NCBI GenBank assembly: GCA_001556995.1
Contig: LSKF01000020.1
Location: 1 to 64,000, forward strand
Direction: 5' to 3'
Length of the DNA: 64,000 nt
DNA from: Erythrobacteraceae bacterium CCH12-C2
Lineage (GTDB): Bacteria; Pseudomonadota; Alphaproteobacteria; Sphingomonadales; Sphingomonadaceae
Shown: piece by piece, positions 1 through 11,504 of the stretch
Layout of the letters: each line of letters starts with the position of its first letter
Position numbering within the stretch: position 1 is the stretch's first letter
The notes under the pieces: generated by a model
What the model was told of the DNA's origin: nothing
What the model saw: only the letters and a program-made list of their open reading frames with translations
Database searches by the model: none
Program-made: the position numbers and the translations under genes

Positions 1-2043
<2,043 letters not shown>

Positions 2044-2069
2044 GGTGCAACAAGCCTTTTAAGGGGTGC

Positions 2070-2086
2070 CGCCCGACGTGCGGGCG
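2070..2086 (-). promoter_or_regulatory. Short GC-rich hairpin in the secA leader
   Basis: A 6-bp inverted repeat, CGCCCG / CGGGCG with a 5-base loop, lies 27 to 43 bases upstream of the secA start. It could be a weak terminator for the upstream small gene or a leader structure. No U-run follows, so the role is unassigned. Confidence 0.3.
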
Positions 2087-2163
2087 TGAAACGTGTCTGT
2101 GTTGGGTCAGCGCCAGCCGCCAGGCCGCGCGCCGAGAGGCGATGAGGATATGCGAAGCAGCGC

Positions 2164-2439
2164 CTATTCGTAGGCGCGCTCAATCCCCATCATGACCGGC
2201 GGGCGGAGGGCTGCGGGCAGAGGCGCGCGGCGCTCGGGCAGTTCGACCTTGCGGCTTTCGCGCGGGGTCTTGGGTGCGGGCCGGTCAGGCGCCGTTTCGC
2301 TGCCCGGATCCTCTAGACCAGCGGCAGCCGTGATGCTCGAATCGCATGCCAGAACCTCAGCCAGCGACGCCTGCGCCGGGCTGCCAAGCGCAGCAAGGCC
2401 AGTCAGCAGGGCCAAAAGGGCGAAGAAATGCCGGGTCAT
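2164..2439 (-). CDS. Small exported protein of unknown function
   Basis: A 91-residue protein with a convincing N-terminal signal peptide: MTRHF, a hydrophobic core rich in Leu and Ala, then a likely signal-peptidase site after SPAQA near residue 24. The mature part is about 67 residues, rich in Pro, Arg and Glu, and looks disordered. It has one Cys near its start and ends RAYE. The longer upstream reading frame is rejected because its extra 47 residues are Arg/Gly-rich and non-conserved in appearance; the chosen ATG is the complement of 2437-2439, directly before the signal peptide. It lies upstream of secA on the same strand and divergent from argJ. I do not recognise a family. Confidence 0.6.
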   Translation of the reverse strand: MTRHFFALLALLTGLAALGSPAQASLAEVLACDSSITAAAGLEDPGSETAPDRPAPKTPRESRKVELPERRAPLPAALRPPVMMGIERAYE

Positions 2440-2528
2440 CGGACAGTTAGATAAGCAAAGATGCGCGCTTCGTCCACCGCCATTCGCCGATTTACTGTCA
2501 GCCCTCCCCCGCCTAGAGGCTTGGCGCC

Positions 2529-3755
2529 ATGGATATCGCCGTCTCTCCCCTCGCCCGCCCCTTCCCCGAATTGCCTGCAATTGCCGGCGTCACGCTGCGC
2601 GTGGCGCGCGCGCACTACAAGACATGGGACCGCTGCGACCTGACCTTGGCTGAGCTGGCTGAAGGCACCAGCGTGGCGGGCGTGTTCACCAAAAGCGCCT
2701 GTGCTTCCACCGAGGTCGAACTGGGCCGCGCCAATGTGGTGCAGGGCCGCGCGCGAGCTTTTGTTGTCAACGCGGGCAACGCCAATGCCTTCACCGGCTA
2801 TCGCGGACGCGAAGCGGTGGAACAGATCATGGATCAGGTTGCCGGGCATCTTGGCTGCCCGAGGCAGGAAGTGTTCGTCTCCTCCACCGGCGTGATCGGC
2901 GTGCCCCTCCCGAAAGACAAGGCGCGCGCCGGGGTGGCGGCCGCGCTGGCGGCGAACCCATGCAGCTGGGAGGATGCGGCGAACGCCATCGGCACCACTG
3001 ATACTTTTGCCAAGGGCGCAGGCGCTTCGGCCATGATCGGCGGCACGCGGGTGGAGCTAGCCGGGATCATCAAGGGCAGCGGCATGATCGCGCCCGACAT
3101 GGCGACGATGCTCGGCTATATCTTCACCGATGCCGATGTTGCCCCGGCTTTCCTGCAAGAGGCCTTGAACCGCGCGAATGCCGCCACTTTCAGCTGCATC
3201 ACCGTCGACGGCGACACCTCGACCAGTGACACGGTGATGGTGTTTGCCACCGCCAAGGCTGGAAACGCCCGGATTGAAAGCTGGGACAGTCCCGGTGCGG
3301 ATGCCTTCGCCGCTTCTTTGATGCAGGTGTGCCGCGATCTCGCGCAACTGGTGGTGCGCGATGGTGAAGGCGCGCGCAAATTCATCACCATCCGCGTTAG
3401 CGGCGCGGTGAGCGATGCGAGCGCGCGGGCCGTCGGCCTCAGCATTGCCAACTCGCCCCTCGTCAAAACCGCGATTGCCGGGGAGGATGCCAATTGGGGC
3501 CGCGTGGTGATGGCGGTCGGCAAGGCGGGCGAACCGGCTGACCGCGACCGGCTGTCGATCGCATTCGGCGGTGTGTGGGCCGCGCGCGATGGTCTGCCCG
3601 TCGCGGATTATGACGAGGCTCCGGTCGCGGCGCACCTCAAGGGGGAAGAGATCGACATCGCGGTGGACCTCGGACTCGGGGAAGGCCGCGCTACCGTGTG
3701 GACCTGCGACCTCACCCACGGCTACATCGCGATCAACGCGGATTACCGCTCGTGA
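2529..3755 (+). CDS. argJ: Bifunctional ornithine acetyltransferase / N-acetylglutamate synthase ArgJ
   Basis: Moves the acetyl group from N-acetylornithine to glutamate in the recycled arginine pathway, and may also make N-acetylglutamate from acetyl-CoA; cytoplasmic. The 408-residue length is normal. The self-cleavage site is visible as APDMATML, with Thr193 as the expected nucleophile that becomes the first residue of the beta chain. The conserved KGSGMIAP stretch precedes it and the typical ending HGYIAINADYRS is present. It starts 89 bases from a divergent small gene, and its stop overlaps the next gene's GTG (GTGA), so the two are probably translated together. Confidence 0.96.
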   Translation: MDIAVSPLARPFPELPAIAGVTLRVARAHYKTWDRCDLTLAELAEGTSVAGVFTKSACASTEVELGRANVVQGRARAFVVNAGNANAFTGYRGREAVEQIMDQVAGHLGCPRQEVFVSSTGVIGVPLPKDKARAGVAAALAANPCSWEDAANAIGTTDTFAKGAGASAMIGGTRVELAGIIKGSGMIAPDMATMLGYIFTDADVAPAFLQEALNRANAATFSCITVDGDTSTSDTVMVFATAKAGNARIESWDSPGADAFAASLMQVCRDLAQLVVRDGEGARKFITIRVSGAVSDASARAVGLSIANSPLVKTAIAGEDANWGRVVMAVGKAGEPADRDRLSIAFGGVWAARDGLPVADYDEAPVAAHLKGEEIDIAVDLGLGEGRATVWTCDLTHGYIAINADYRS

Positions 3756-4552
3756 GCCTCTCGGCGCTCGATGCGGAAATCCGCGATCTGATGCGCTTTG
3801 CCGCCGAGCGTTCGATGCTACCGCGCTTCCGCCAACTCGCGGCGCACGAAGTCGAGATGAAGGGCGCCGATGATCCGGTCACCATCGTTGACCGTGAGGT
3901 TGAGGCCTTCCTGACTGAGGCCCTCACTCGGCTTGCCCCGGGTGTGGCTGTCGTGGGCGAGGAAGCGGTCCATGCCGATAAGGCGGTGCTGGATCACCTT
4001 GCGGCGCAGTGCTGGATCATCGATCCGCTCGATGGCACCGCCAATTTTGCGGAAGGGAAAGAACCGTTCGGGATCATCATCGCGCTGGCGGATGCCGGCC
4101 GCGCCGTAGGCGGCTGGATTTACGACCCGAACAAGGACCGCTTCTGCCACGCTCGTGCGGGCGAAGGGGCGTTTGTGAACGGCGAACGCACAACCGCCCG
4201 CACCACCGGCCGCGAGCCGCCGGTCACCGCTGTCAGCCGCCTGTTCCTCTCGCCTGAGGAATCCGCGATGGTCGATTGGAAGCTCGCCCCACACTACACA
4301 CTCGTCGACATCCCGCGCTGCGCCGCCGAACAATACCCGCGCCTTGCGCTGGGCGAGAACGACATCTCGACCTTCCAGCGCACGCTGGCCTGGGATCACG
4401 CAGCGGGCGTGCTGTGGCTCAATGAGGCTGGCGGCAAGGCCGCGCGGCTCGATGGCAGCGATTACCGGGTGGACGAGGCCGACAAGAGCGGTCTCGTCGG
4501 CGCGTCCAGCCCGGCGATCTGGGACGAATTTGCCCGGCGCCTGAACGCCTGA
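3752..4552 (+). CDS. Inositol monophosphatase family phosphatase (possible histidinol-phosphatase)
   Basis: A 266-residue Mg-dependent sugar/alcohol phosphatase of the IMPase fold. Metal-binding motifs are in place: GEE at about 69-71, WIIDPLDGT at 88-96 and WDHAAG near the C-terminal third. The GTG start at 3752 overlaps the argJ stop by four bases (GTGA); the in-frame ATG further upstream lies inside argJ and is rejected. Coupling with argJ fits a biosynthetic substrate, and relatives of this type include HisN histidinol-phosphatases. Other possibilities are inositol monophosphatase or CysQ-like activity; the exact substrate cannot be read from sequence. Confidence 0.85.
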   Translation: MSLSALDAEIRDLMRFAAERSMLPRFRQLAAHEVEMKGADDPVTIVDREVEAFLTEALTRLAPGVAVVGEEAVHADKAVLDHLAAQCWIIDPLDGTANFAEGKEPFGIIIALADAGRAVGGWIYDPNKDRFCHARAGEGAFVNGERTTARTTGREPPVTAVSRLFLSPEESAMVDWKLAPHYTLVDIPRCAAEQYPRLALGENDISTFQRTLAWDHAAGVLWLNEAGGKAARLDGSDYRVDEADKSGLVGASSPAIWDEFARRLNA

Positions 4553-4556
4553 AGCG

Positions 4557-4877
4557 TCAGAGCTCGCTCTCGAGCCAAGCCTTGAGCTGGCTCTTGGGCG
4601 CCGCGCCAAGCTTGCGGGCAACCGCTTCACCGTTCTTGTAGAGCACCATCAGCGGGATCGACTGCACGCCCATCTGCGCCGCGACATCGGTGTTTTCCAT
4701 GATGTCGATCTTGGCAATCTTGACCTTGCCCGAAAGTTCCTCGCTGATTTCCTCAAGCGCGGGCGCGATCATCTTGCACGGACCGCACCAATCGGCCCAG
4801 AAATCGACCAGAACGGGGGTGTCGCTCTCCAGCACATCGGCCTGAAAGCTCGCATCGGTGACATTGACGGTGGCCAT
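4557..4877 (-). CDS. trxA: Thioredoxin
   Basis: A 106-residue cytoplasmic disulfide reductase, full length for thioredoxin 1. The active site WCGPCK places the two cysteines at residues 31 and 34; the cis-proline region (SIPLM) follows. The ATG is the complement of 4875-4877, preceded by a GGAGAA-like ribosome-binding site; the longer frame upstream reads into non-homologous sequence. It is the last gene of the divL-to-trxA operon, 73 bases after addA, and faces the IMPase-family gene convergently with a four-base gap. Confidence 0.97.
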   Translation of the reverse strand: MATVNVTDASFQADVLESDTPVLVDFWADWCGPCKMIAPALEEISEELSGKVKIAKIDIMENTDVAAQMGVQSIPLMVLYKNGEAVARKLGAAPKSQLKAWLESEL

Positions 4878-4950
4878 GATCGCATTCTCCTGTTTGACGG
4901 CCAGCATAGAGGCGACCGACACATGATTGCAATCTAGTGCGCCGCGCGCA

Positions 4951-7900
4951 TCACTCAATAACCGGGGGCAGATAGCTTTGCTGCGCGTCCTGCAACGCGC
5001 GCTTGTGCGGAGCGAGGGTTTCGGGCGGCAGGTCGAACAGCACCGGGGCATAGGTGTAGAGCACGCCGGCGCGCACCTCGCGCCCCGGATAGATCGCTTC
5101 GAGCGCGGCGACATAGGCGGCCATCTGGCGCAGGGTCGCGCGCGGGATCTCGGCCACGCTGACTGGCGGGCGGCGGGTGGTCTTGAAGTCGACCACCGTG
5201 ATGAGAGTCTCCTCGATCAGCAGCCGGTCAGCCGTGCCCGCCACCACCACGCCATCGACTGTCGCTGCGAGCGGCACTTCTGCGAGGGCTTGGGGAGAGA
5301 AGATCAGGGCGAAATCGGGGTGGTCGATTACCGCCATGGCTGCGGCGAGCATCTCGCCGCGCAGATCATCGCCCAGATCACCCGCCTGCCGCGCAAGCCA
5401 GCGCGCGGCCGCGGCGGCGCGCTCGGGCTCCGGCACATCGGGCAGGCGTTCGAGGAGGCGATGGATCAGGCTCCCGCGCCGTGCGGCATGGCGCATGGCA
5501 TCGGGCGGCAGTGGCGGTTCGGCCCCGGCTTCCTCGCCCGCAGCAGACGGCGCGAGCGGGCGCGGCGGACGCGGCTCGGGGCCGATGGGGGTGGCCATCC
5601 AGCGCGGCAGCTCTGGTGCGTCTGTGCTCTGCGCGCCCAAGGAATCATCGGGCACTAGCGGGTCTGCGCGGTAGCCCCATTCCTTGCGCCAGTGCCACAA
5701 GGGATCATCGACCGGTGCTCCTTCGAACAACGGCGCGAGGCGGGCATACCAGCTATCCTCATGCGGCAGGCCCTTCTTCGCTTCGTTCTTGTTGAGCGAT
5801 CCGCCGATGAACAGGGCTTCCTCGGCGCGCGTGAGGGCGACATAGAGCAGCCGCCAATGCTCCTGCATCGCGGCCACCTTTGCAGCGGCCTCCACCTCGG
5901 CGATCGGGCCCTTGCGCTCGTCCTTGGACAGCGGTGGCAGCGGCACCTTGCGCGCCCGTTCCAACGCGTCGCCAAGCCCAAGCGGGTCGTCGACAAGCGC
6001 CAAATCGCCCGGATCACCCGGCGCGCCGGTGGCATCGGCCAAGATCACGATCGGCGCCTGCAACCCCTTGGAGCCATGCACGGTCATGACCCGGACCTGG
6101 CCCATCGCACTATCCGAATCGCGCTTCAAATCGCCGGTGCCCGCATCGAACCAGCCGAGAAAGCCCGACAGGCTCGGCCAGTGTTCGGCCTCATAGGCGA
6201 AGGCGGTGTTGACCAGCTCGTCGAGCGGATCATTGGCCTCCGCCCCCAGCCTTGCCACCAGCCGCTCCCGTCCCTGCCACGGGCCGGTGAGGAGCCAGCT
6301 GATCAGCGCCTGCGGGGTCTGGTAATCGGCGAGCCGCAAGAGTTCGCGCAGGCGCTCGGCGGTCTCAGCCACGAATGGCGGCGCATTGGAGCGTCTGATG
6401 TGATCCCACAGGCGCACCTTTTCAGGACGCGGCACATGGGCGAGCAGATCATCCTGCGTCCACCCGATCAGCGGCGACGCGAGCAGGTTCGCCAAGCTGA
6501 GATCATCGAGCGGCTGCGCGGCAAAGCGCAGCGCCGCGAGCACGTCCTTCACCGCCAGCGGCGCGCCCAGCCGGAGCCGGTCCACCCCGGCAACCGGCAC
6601 GCCGCGGGCGTAAAGCTTGGCCACGATCTGTGCCGCGAGTTCTTTGCGGCTGCGCACCAGCACCATGATGTCGCCCGCCTGCGCAAGGCGACGCCCGCCT
6701 TTCTCAAGCACGAAGGGCTCTTCCCGGCTGACCACCCACCGCCGCACCTGCTCGGCGATACGTTCGGCCAGAAGTGTGTCATGGCGCGGCAGCCAGTCCG
6801 GGCTATCGCTGTCCTCTTCCTCGTCCTCGTCCTCGGTTTCGGCCTTTTCCGGCACCACCGGAGGCCACAGGGTGACGAGGCCGGGGCGCGTGTCTCCTTT
6901 GTGGGGCTCAGGCGCGCGGCTGAGCCCAAACTCGGCGAAGCCCAGCAGATCGATCATGCGGTTGACGAAATCGAGCACCACGTTGGCGGTGCGGAACGAT
7001 TGGCCCAGATCCAAATCGCGCCAGCCCGGCTCGCGGCGATTGACCCGGCCCGCGCGGATGCCATCGCGGGCCTGCGCGATTGCCTTTTCGACCTTGTCCT
7101 TCGCGCGGGCGAAGTTTTCCGGGCTGGTGCCCTGAAACCCGAAAATCGCCTGCTTATAATCGCCCACGGTGAAGATGGTGCGCAGCTTGTCACCGCGCGC
7201 GCCTTCGCCGCTGAAGAAATCGTCGATCAGGGCAAAGACGATGTCCCACTGGCTGGCATTGGTGTCCTGCGCCTCATCGACGAGGATGTGATCAAACTGC
7301 CGGTCGAGCTTGTAGCGGATCCAGTCCGAGGCGGCGCGGTCACCGAGCAGGCTTGCGGCCTTGCGGATGAGGTCGGAAAAATCGAGCAGGCCCTCCCGCG
7401 CCTTGCGGGCCTCCCACGCGAGGGCAAAGGCGCGGCCGATCTCGAGCGCGGCGGTGACGATTTCGGCCGTGGCGAGGCGTGCGCGGCGGTCCTCGGTGAG
7501 CCGGATGGCGCCAGCGACTTCGGCCTGCCGCTCGGCGAAGCGTGGGTCGGCTTTCTCGGCGCCCCCCATCTGGCGCGGCTCGCCGTCGGCCTTGAGCAGC
7601 GTCTTGCGAAACTGCCCGACCATTTGCACCCGCGCGGCAAGGTCAAGCGTCAGCCATTGACGGATGAAAGCGGCGGCTTCCTGCCCGGTCTTGGCCTTCC
7701 AAGCGTCCAGCGCGGGGAGCATCGCGATAAGGTGATGATCGGGAAAGATATCGGGATCGAGCGGCTCATTCGCCCATGCCTCCCCCGCATCGGACGGCAT
7801 GCCCAGCATCTGACGCACCCGCGCGTCCATCGGCGTTTGCCAGCCGCCCGGCCCTTCCCACAGATCATGGGCATCGGCCGCGCGCATAAGCCATTTCTGC

Positions 7901-8478
7901 AGCGCGCCCGGTTCCTTGGCGGTGGTGAACAGCGTGATTGCGGACAGGAGCCGATTATCGCCGCTAGCCTCAGCCGCCTCAATCACATCGGCCAGCACTT
8001 CGCGCGCGAGTTGTTCGCGGCTGCGATCATCCATCACCCGGGTCCCGGGGGCGAGCCCCGCTTCCTCGGGGAAATTGCCGATCAAGAACTGCGCAAAGGC
8101 GTGGATCGTGTCGATCCTGAGCCCGCCGCCGGGGCAATCGAGCACCTCAGCAAACAGGCTGCGGGCGCGGTCGAGCGCGGCGGGACCGAAATCCGCGCCG
8201 AGATCCCGGAGCTCCTTTGCCAGCACCCCCTCGGGCAAACGGACCCAGCGGGCGAGGACGGCGTTGATACGGTTCGCCATTTCGGCCGCGCCCGCCTTGG
8301 TGAAAGTGAGGCACAGGATCTGTGAGGGGTGCACATCCTCACGCAACAGCAACCGCAGCACGCGGGCAGACAGCACCTGAGTCTTCCCCGTCCCCGCCGA
8401 GGCGGAGAGCCAGACATTGTCGAGCGGATTGGCGGCAAGCAGCTGGTTGCCCGCGAGCGGAAAGACCTTGCCGCTCAT
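4951..8478 (-). CDS. addA: Double-strand break repair helicase-nuclease AddA
   Basis: Large subunit of AddAB, the RecBCD counterpart that resects broken DNA ends for RecA loading. The 1175-residue protein starts with a UvrD-type helicase: Walker A SASAGTGKT at about 25-33, the FTKAGAAEM stretch, and motif II VDEAQDTN near the middle of the first half. It ends with a RecB-type nuclease carrying VVDFKTTR. The ATG (complement of 8476-8478) overlaps the addB stop as ATGA, so the extra 12 residues of the longer frame are not used. A Glu/Asp-rich insertion (EDEDEEEDSDS) lies between helicase lobes. Partner gene addB is immediately upstream. Confidence 0.95.
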   Translation of the reverse strand: MSGKVFPLAGNQLLAANPLDNVWLSASAGTGKTQVLSARVLRLLLREDVHPSQILCLTFTKAGAAEMANRINAVLARWVRLPEGVLAKELRDLGADFGPAALDRARSLFAEVLDCPGGGLRIDTIHAFAQFLIGNFPEEAGLAPGTRVMDDRSREQLAREVLADVIEAAEASGDNRLLSAITLFTTAKEPGALQKWLMRAADAHDLWEGPGGWQTPMDARVRQMLGMPSDAGEAWANEPLDPDIFPDHHLIAMLPALDAWKAKTGQEAAAFIRQWLTLDLAARVQMVGQFRKTLLKADGEPRQMGGAEKADPRFAERQAEVAGAIRLTEDRRARLATAEIVTAALEIGRAFALAWEARKAREGLLDFSDLIRKAASLLGDRAASDWIRYKLDRQFDHILVDEAQDTNASQWDIVFALIDDFFSGEGARGDKLRTIFTVGDYKQAIFGFQGTSPENFARAKDKVEKAIAQARDGIRAGRVNRREPGWRDLDLGQSFRTANVVLDFVNRMIDLLGFAEFGLSRAPEPHKGDTRPGLVTLWPPVVPEKAETEDEDEEEDSDSPDWLPRHDTLLAERIAEQVRRWVVSREEPFVLEKGGRRLAQAGDIMVLVRSRKELAAQIVAKLYARGVPVAGVDRLRLGAPLAVKDVLAALRFAAQPLDDLSLANLLASPLIGWTQDDLLAHVPRPEKVRLWDHIRRSNAPPFVAETAERLRELLRLADYQTPQALISWLLTGPWQGRERLVARLGAEANDPLDELVNTAFAYEAEHWPSLSGFLGWFDAGTGDLKRDSDSAMGQVRVMTVHGSKGLQAPIVILADATGAPGDPGDLALVDDPLGLGDALERARKVPLPPLSKDERKGPIAEVEAAAKVAAMQEHWRLLYVALTRAEEALFIGGSLNKNEAKKGLPHEDSWYARLAPLFEGAPVDDPLWHWRKEWGYRADPLVPDDSLGAQSTDAPELPRWMATPIGPEPRPPRPLAPSAAGEEAGAEPPLPPDAMRHAARRGSLIHRLLERLPDVPEPERAAAAARWLARQAGDLGDDLRGEMLAAAMAVIDHPDFALIFSPQALAEVPLAATVDGVVVAGTADRLLIEETLITVVDFKTTRRPPVSVAEIPRATLRQMAAYVAALEAIYPGREVRAGVLYTYAPVLFDLPPETLAPHKRALQDAQQSYLPPVIE

Positions 8479-11400
8479 CCCGCCGCCCCTTGATCGGTGA
8501 GGCGAACGAACCATTCCTCCAGCCGCATCAGCTGGTCGTATTCATTATAGCCCTTGTAGTCCGGGGCCTCGCGTGCAGTGAAGGGATCGCGCCCGTGAAT
8601 GAAGCGAGCAATAGCGAGGCGCAACTTAGCCTCATGGTGGGGCAGGAACTCCTCGGGCAAGAGGCCCTTTTCTCGCGGAGACCTCTTGAGCGGGCTCTGA
8701 AGCTTGCCGAAATCGCCATCCACATTGGCAAAGGTCCAGTATTCGAAGCCAGTGGGCGTCCGTGCGGGTACGCCTCCCTGCGAGAAGCCTCCCGCACGGG
8801 CTATCAGCCCAAGCAGGCCGAGTTGCAGCGCAAAACCGGCCGCGACCTCTTTCTTGCTCGGCACGCGACCGGTCTTGTAATCGACCACCGCTAGCGTGCC
8901 ATCAGCCAGCCGGTCGATCCGGTCGGCGCGGCCCATGACCTTGACCCCGTCAAAAATCATCTCGCCCGAAATCTCGCTCGCCAGCACCACCCTGCCCTCG
9001 GCGGCGGCGGAGTCGATCCATGCCTCGAACCGTTCGAGCGCTGCGATGAGGCGCGGTTGCCACAGCGCGCGAAACAGAGGGTGAACCTGCTCGGCGGCAA
9101 AATGCGCTTCGGCGAAGGGCGCGATGGCGACTGAGGGATCAGCGCGTCGGGCGATGTGCCACTTGTCGAGGAGGTCATGCACCAACGTCCCGCGCAGTGC
9201 CGGATCACTGAAGGGATCGACGGCGAGCGGTTCCAGCTTGCGCAGGTCGAGGATCGCCTGCGCATAGAACTGGTAAGGATCGCCCAAGAGCCGATCGAGC
9301 GCGGTCACCTTGATCGGCACATCGCGCAGTGCAGGCCTCGGGTCCGGCGCCGGGCGTGGATAGGGGGGCGCTGGCGGGCGTTCCCGGTCAAGATGGGGCA
9401 GCAGCGCCGGGATCGCGGTCTCGCGGTGCTCCTTCGCCAGATCCTCGCCCAGCAGCGCCTCGACCCGGAGCAGGAAGCGCGAGGGTAGCGTCGGTCCATC
9501 GGCATCACGCAAGGCCCGGCTGAGGACCACCTCAGGCGCGCCCAGCGCCCCGGCAAGATCATGCGCGGCAAGGCCAATGCGGAACTCCGCCCCCGGCACG
9601 CCCAATGCCCGCAAAATCGCCGGTGCCAGCAGCGCGTCAGCCCCCGGAGATTGCGGCCAACTGCCTTCGTTCAGCCCGCCGCAAATCACCAGATCGGCCC
9701 GCGCCATGCGCGCTTCGAGCAGGCCGTAGATCGCCACGCGCGGATGCCCGCCATAGCCGGGGCGCACCGCGACCTCGTCCATAGAATCGCGCAAGATCCC
9801 ACCGATGTCGGCCGCCTCGATGAGGGTGCCGAGCGCCTCGGCATGGCCGCGCAGGTCCTCGATCTGGGTGCCGAGCGCGCGGCCATCCTCGCGCTCCCAG
9901 ACGGCGGCTCCGGCGAAGGCCTCGGCGGCTTCAGTGAGCGTCGTGAGCGCCTCGGCAAGGCTGAGCTGTGCGGGCCAGTCCGCAAGCGGCGCGATCAACG
10001 CCTCGGCCTCGTCCCACCAATCTGTGACCTTCGCCTTGGCTGCCGCCTTGCGCAGTGGGGCGAGGCCCGGGGCTGGTGCGGGACCACGCAATTGGCGATC
10101 AAAGGCCCGCACTCCGGCAAGCCACGCCCGCCGTTCGTCGGCGTCCTCGCCGCGCACCATGGGGTGGCTGAAGGTGGCGACCAGATTGGCAGGGTCCGGG
10201 CCATGCGCGGCGATTTCCGCCAGCAGCCCGAGCACCCGGCCTGCCGGGGTCAGCGAGAGCGGCCGCCCCGCGCTGTCATCCGCCGCAATGTTCCAGCGCG
10301 CCAGATGCTGCGCCACGCGGCGCGCAAGGCCGCGATCGGCGGTGACCACGGCGATGCGTTTCTCCGGCTGCTCCAGCGCCTCGCGCACCAGCAGGGCAAT
10401 CGCCTGAGCTTCGACCTCGACCGAGCCGCTCGTCATCAGCCGCACTCCGGCCAGGCGGCGGTAATCGGGGCCGAGCTCCGCCCATGATCGGCTCGCCTGT
10501 GGCGGCAGGAACAGCGCCGAGATCGTGCGGCTGCGCGCAGGCGGCGCAGCGGCGGTCCCGCGGCGGTGCCATTGCTGCACTTCCGCGCGGTTGATCCCCA
10601 TGCGGTTCAGCAGCAGCTTCAAGTGATATTGCGGGTGGGCGAGCGCATCTTCGGCTTCGAACACCGCCCCGCCCGGCTCCTCCGCTGCCCCGGCGCGGCC
10701 CAGCTCGTCCCAGGCCTCGTCAGACATCGCCAGATCAAGGTCCGGTAGGATCACCGCCCCATCGGGCACATCGGCAATCACCCGGAGCAGCCGTGCAAGT
10801 GCGGGTGCGGCGCTGGTGACTCCGGCGGCGATGATAGGGTGCGGCGGCGGCGCATCTCGCCAGCGGCGGGCCGCGCGATCAAACAGCAGGTTGCGGCGGG
10901 TTGCAGCATCGACTTCACCGCGCTCGGCGAGCTCGGCCTGCCAGCGCAGATTGACCCGCGCAAACAGCCGGATGGAATGCTGCCAGTGATGGGCAAGATT
11001 GCCCAGCTGATCGAGCACCGCAGGCGCGAGCAGGTCTTCAGGCGCCTTTTCTTCCACCAGCAGCCGATCCATGGTGCGCGCCATCTCGCGCGCCAGCCGC
11101 AGCCGCGCGCGGCCGGGGAGCGCGTCCATGCCCTCGCCCGCGCGCTCCTCGGCGATCAGGCGGTCGAGCGCGAGCCAGCGCCGCATCGGATCACACGCGG
11201 GCGGAATATCCTCAGCGCCCAGCGGATCGAGCGCTGCGCCGAGCTTCTCATCAAGGTCGAGATCGCCCACAGTGATCATGCGCGGCATCAGGAGCCCGCC
11301 CTCGCCCGTGGCCCCGGCGTGGCGGATGAAGGCCTCGGACAGCGTGCGCGCAGCGCGGCTTGAAGGCACCAGCAGAGTGAGGCGCGCTAGGCCTAAACCG

Positions 11401-11504
11401 GGTTCACGGTAGCGCGGCACCAGCCCGGCCACCAGCGCATCAGCAAAGCCACGGTGTGCGGCGATGGAATAGACGCGCGGGCCGGAGCGGCGCGGCTCAG
11501 ACAC
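8475..11504 (-). CDS. addB: Double-strand break repair protein AddB (alphaproteobacterial type)
   Basis: Second subunit of AddAB, 1009 residues, supplying a second nuclease domain and an inactivated helicase fold. The N-terminus reads LLVPSSRAARTL where active helicases carry a Walker A, so no ATP-binding loop is visible. The C-terminal third holds the PD-(D/E)XK nuclease signature GRADRIDRL ... VVDYKTG. Only two cysteines are present in the whole protein, so the iron-sulfur clamp of Bacillus-type AddB is absent. The GTG start lies inside the murU end (8-base overlap) and the stop overlaps addA. Identification rests on the nuclease motif, size and pairing with addA. Confidence 0.92.
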   Translation of the reverse strand: MSEPRRSGPRVYSIAAHRGFADALVAGLVPRYREPGLGLARLTLLVPSSRAARTLSEAFIRHAGATGEGGLLMPRMITVGDLDLDEKLGAALDPLGAEDIPPACDPMRRWLALDRLIAEERAGEGMDALPGRARLRLAREMARTMDRLLVEEKAPEDLLAPAVLDQLGNLAHHWQHSIRLFARVNLRWQAELAERGEVDAATRRNLLFDRAARRWRDAPPPHPIIAAGVTSAAPALARLLRVIADVPDGAVILPDLDLAMSDEAWDELGRAGAAEEPGGAVFEAEDALAHPQYHLKLLLNRMGINRAEVQQWHRRGTAAAPPARSRTISALFLPPQASRSWAELGPDYRRLAGVRLMTSGSVEVEAQAIALLVREALEQPEKRIAVVTADRGLARRVAQHLARWNIAADDSAGRPLSLTPAGRVLGLLAEIAAHGPDPANLVATFSHPMVRGEDADERRAWLAGVRAFDRQLRGPAPAPGLAPLRKAAAKAKVTDWWDEAEALIAPLADWPAQLSLAEALTTLTEAAEAFAGAAVWEREDGRALGTQIEDLRGHAEALGTLIEAADIGGILRDSMDEVAVRPGYGGHPRVAIYGLLEARMARADLVICGGLNEGSWPQSPGADALLAPAILRALGVPGAEFRIGLAAHDLAGALGAPEVVLSRALRDADGPTLPSRFLLRVEALLGEDLAKEHRETAIPALLPHLDRERPPAPPYPRPAPDPRPALRDVPIKVTALDRLLGDPYQFYAQAILDLRKLEPLAVDPFSDPALRGTLVHDLLDKWHIARRADPSVAIAPFAEAHFAAEQVHPLFRALWQPRLIAALERFEAWIDSAAAEGRVVLASEISGEMIFDGVKVMGRADRIDRLADGTLAVVDYKTGRVPSKKEVAAGFALQLGLLGLIARAGGFSQGGVPARTPTGFEYWTFANVDGDFGKLQSPLKRSPREKGLLPEEFLPHHEAKLRLAIARFIHGRDPFTAREAPDYKGYNEYDQLMRLEEWFVRLTDQGAAG

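Noticed and set aside
5692..8325. 877-codon plus-strand open frame
   Set aside because: Antisense shadow of addA; long only because of high GC.
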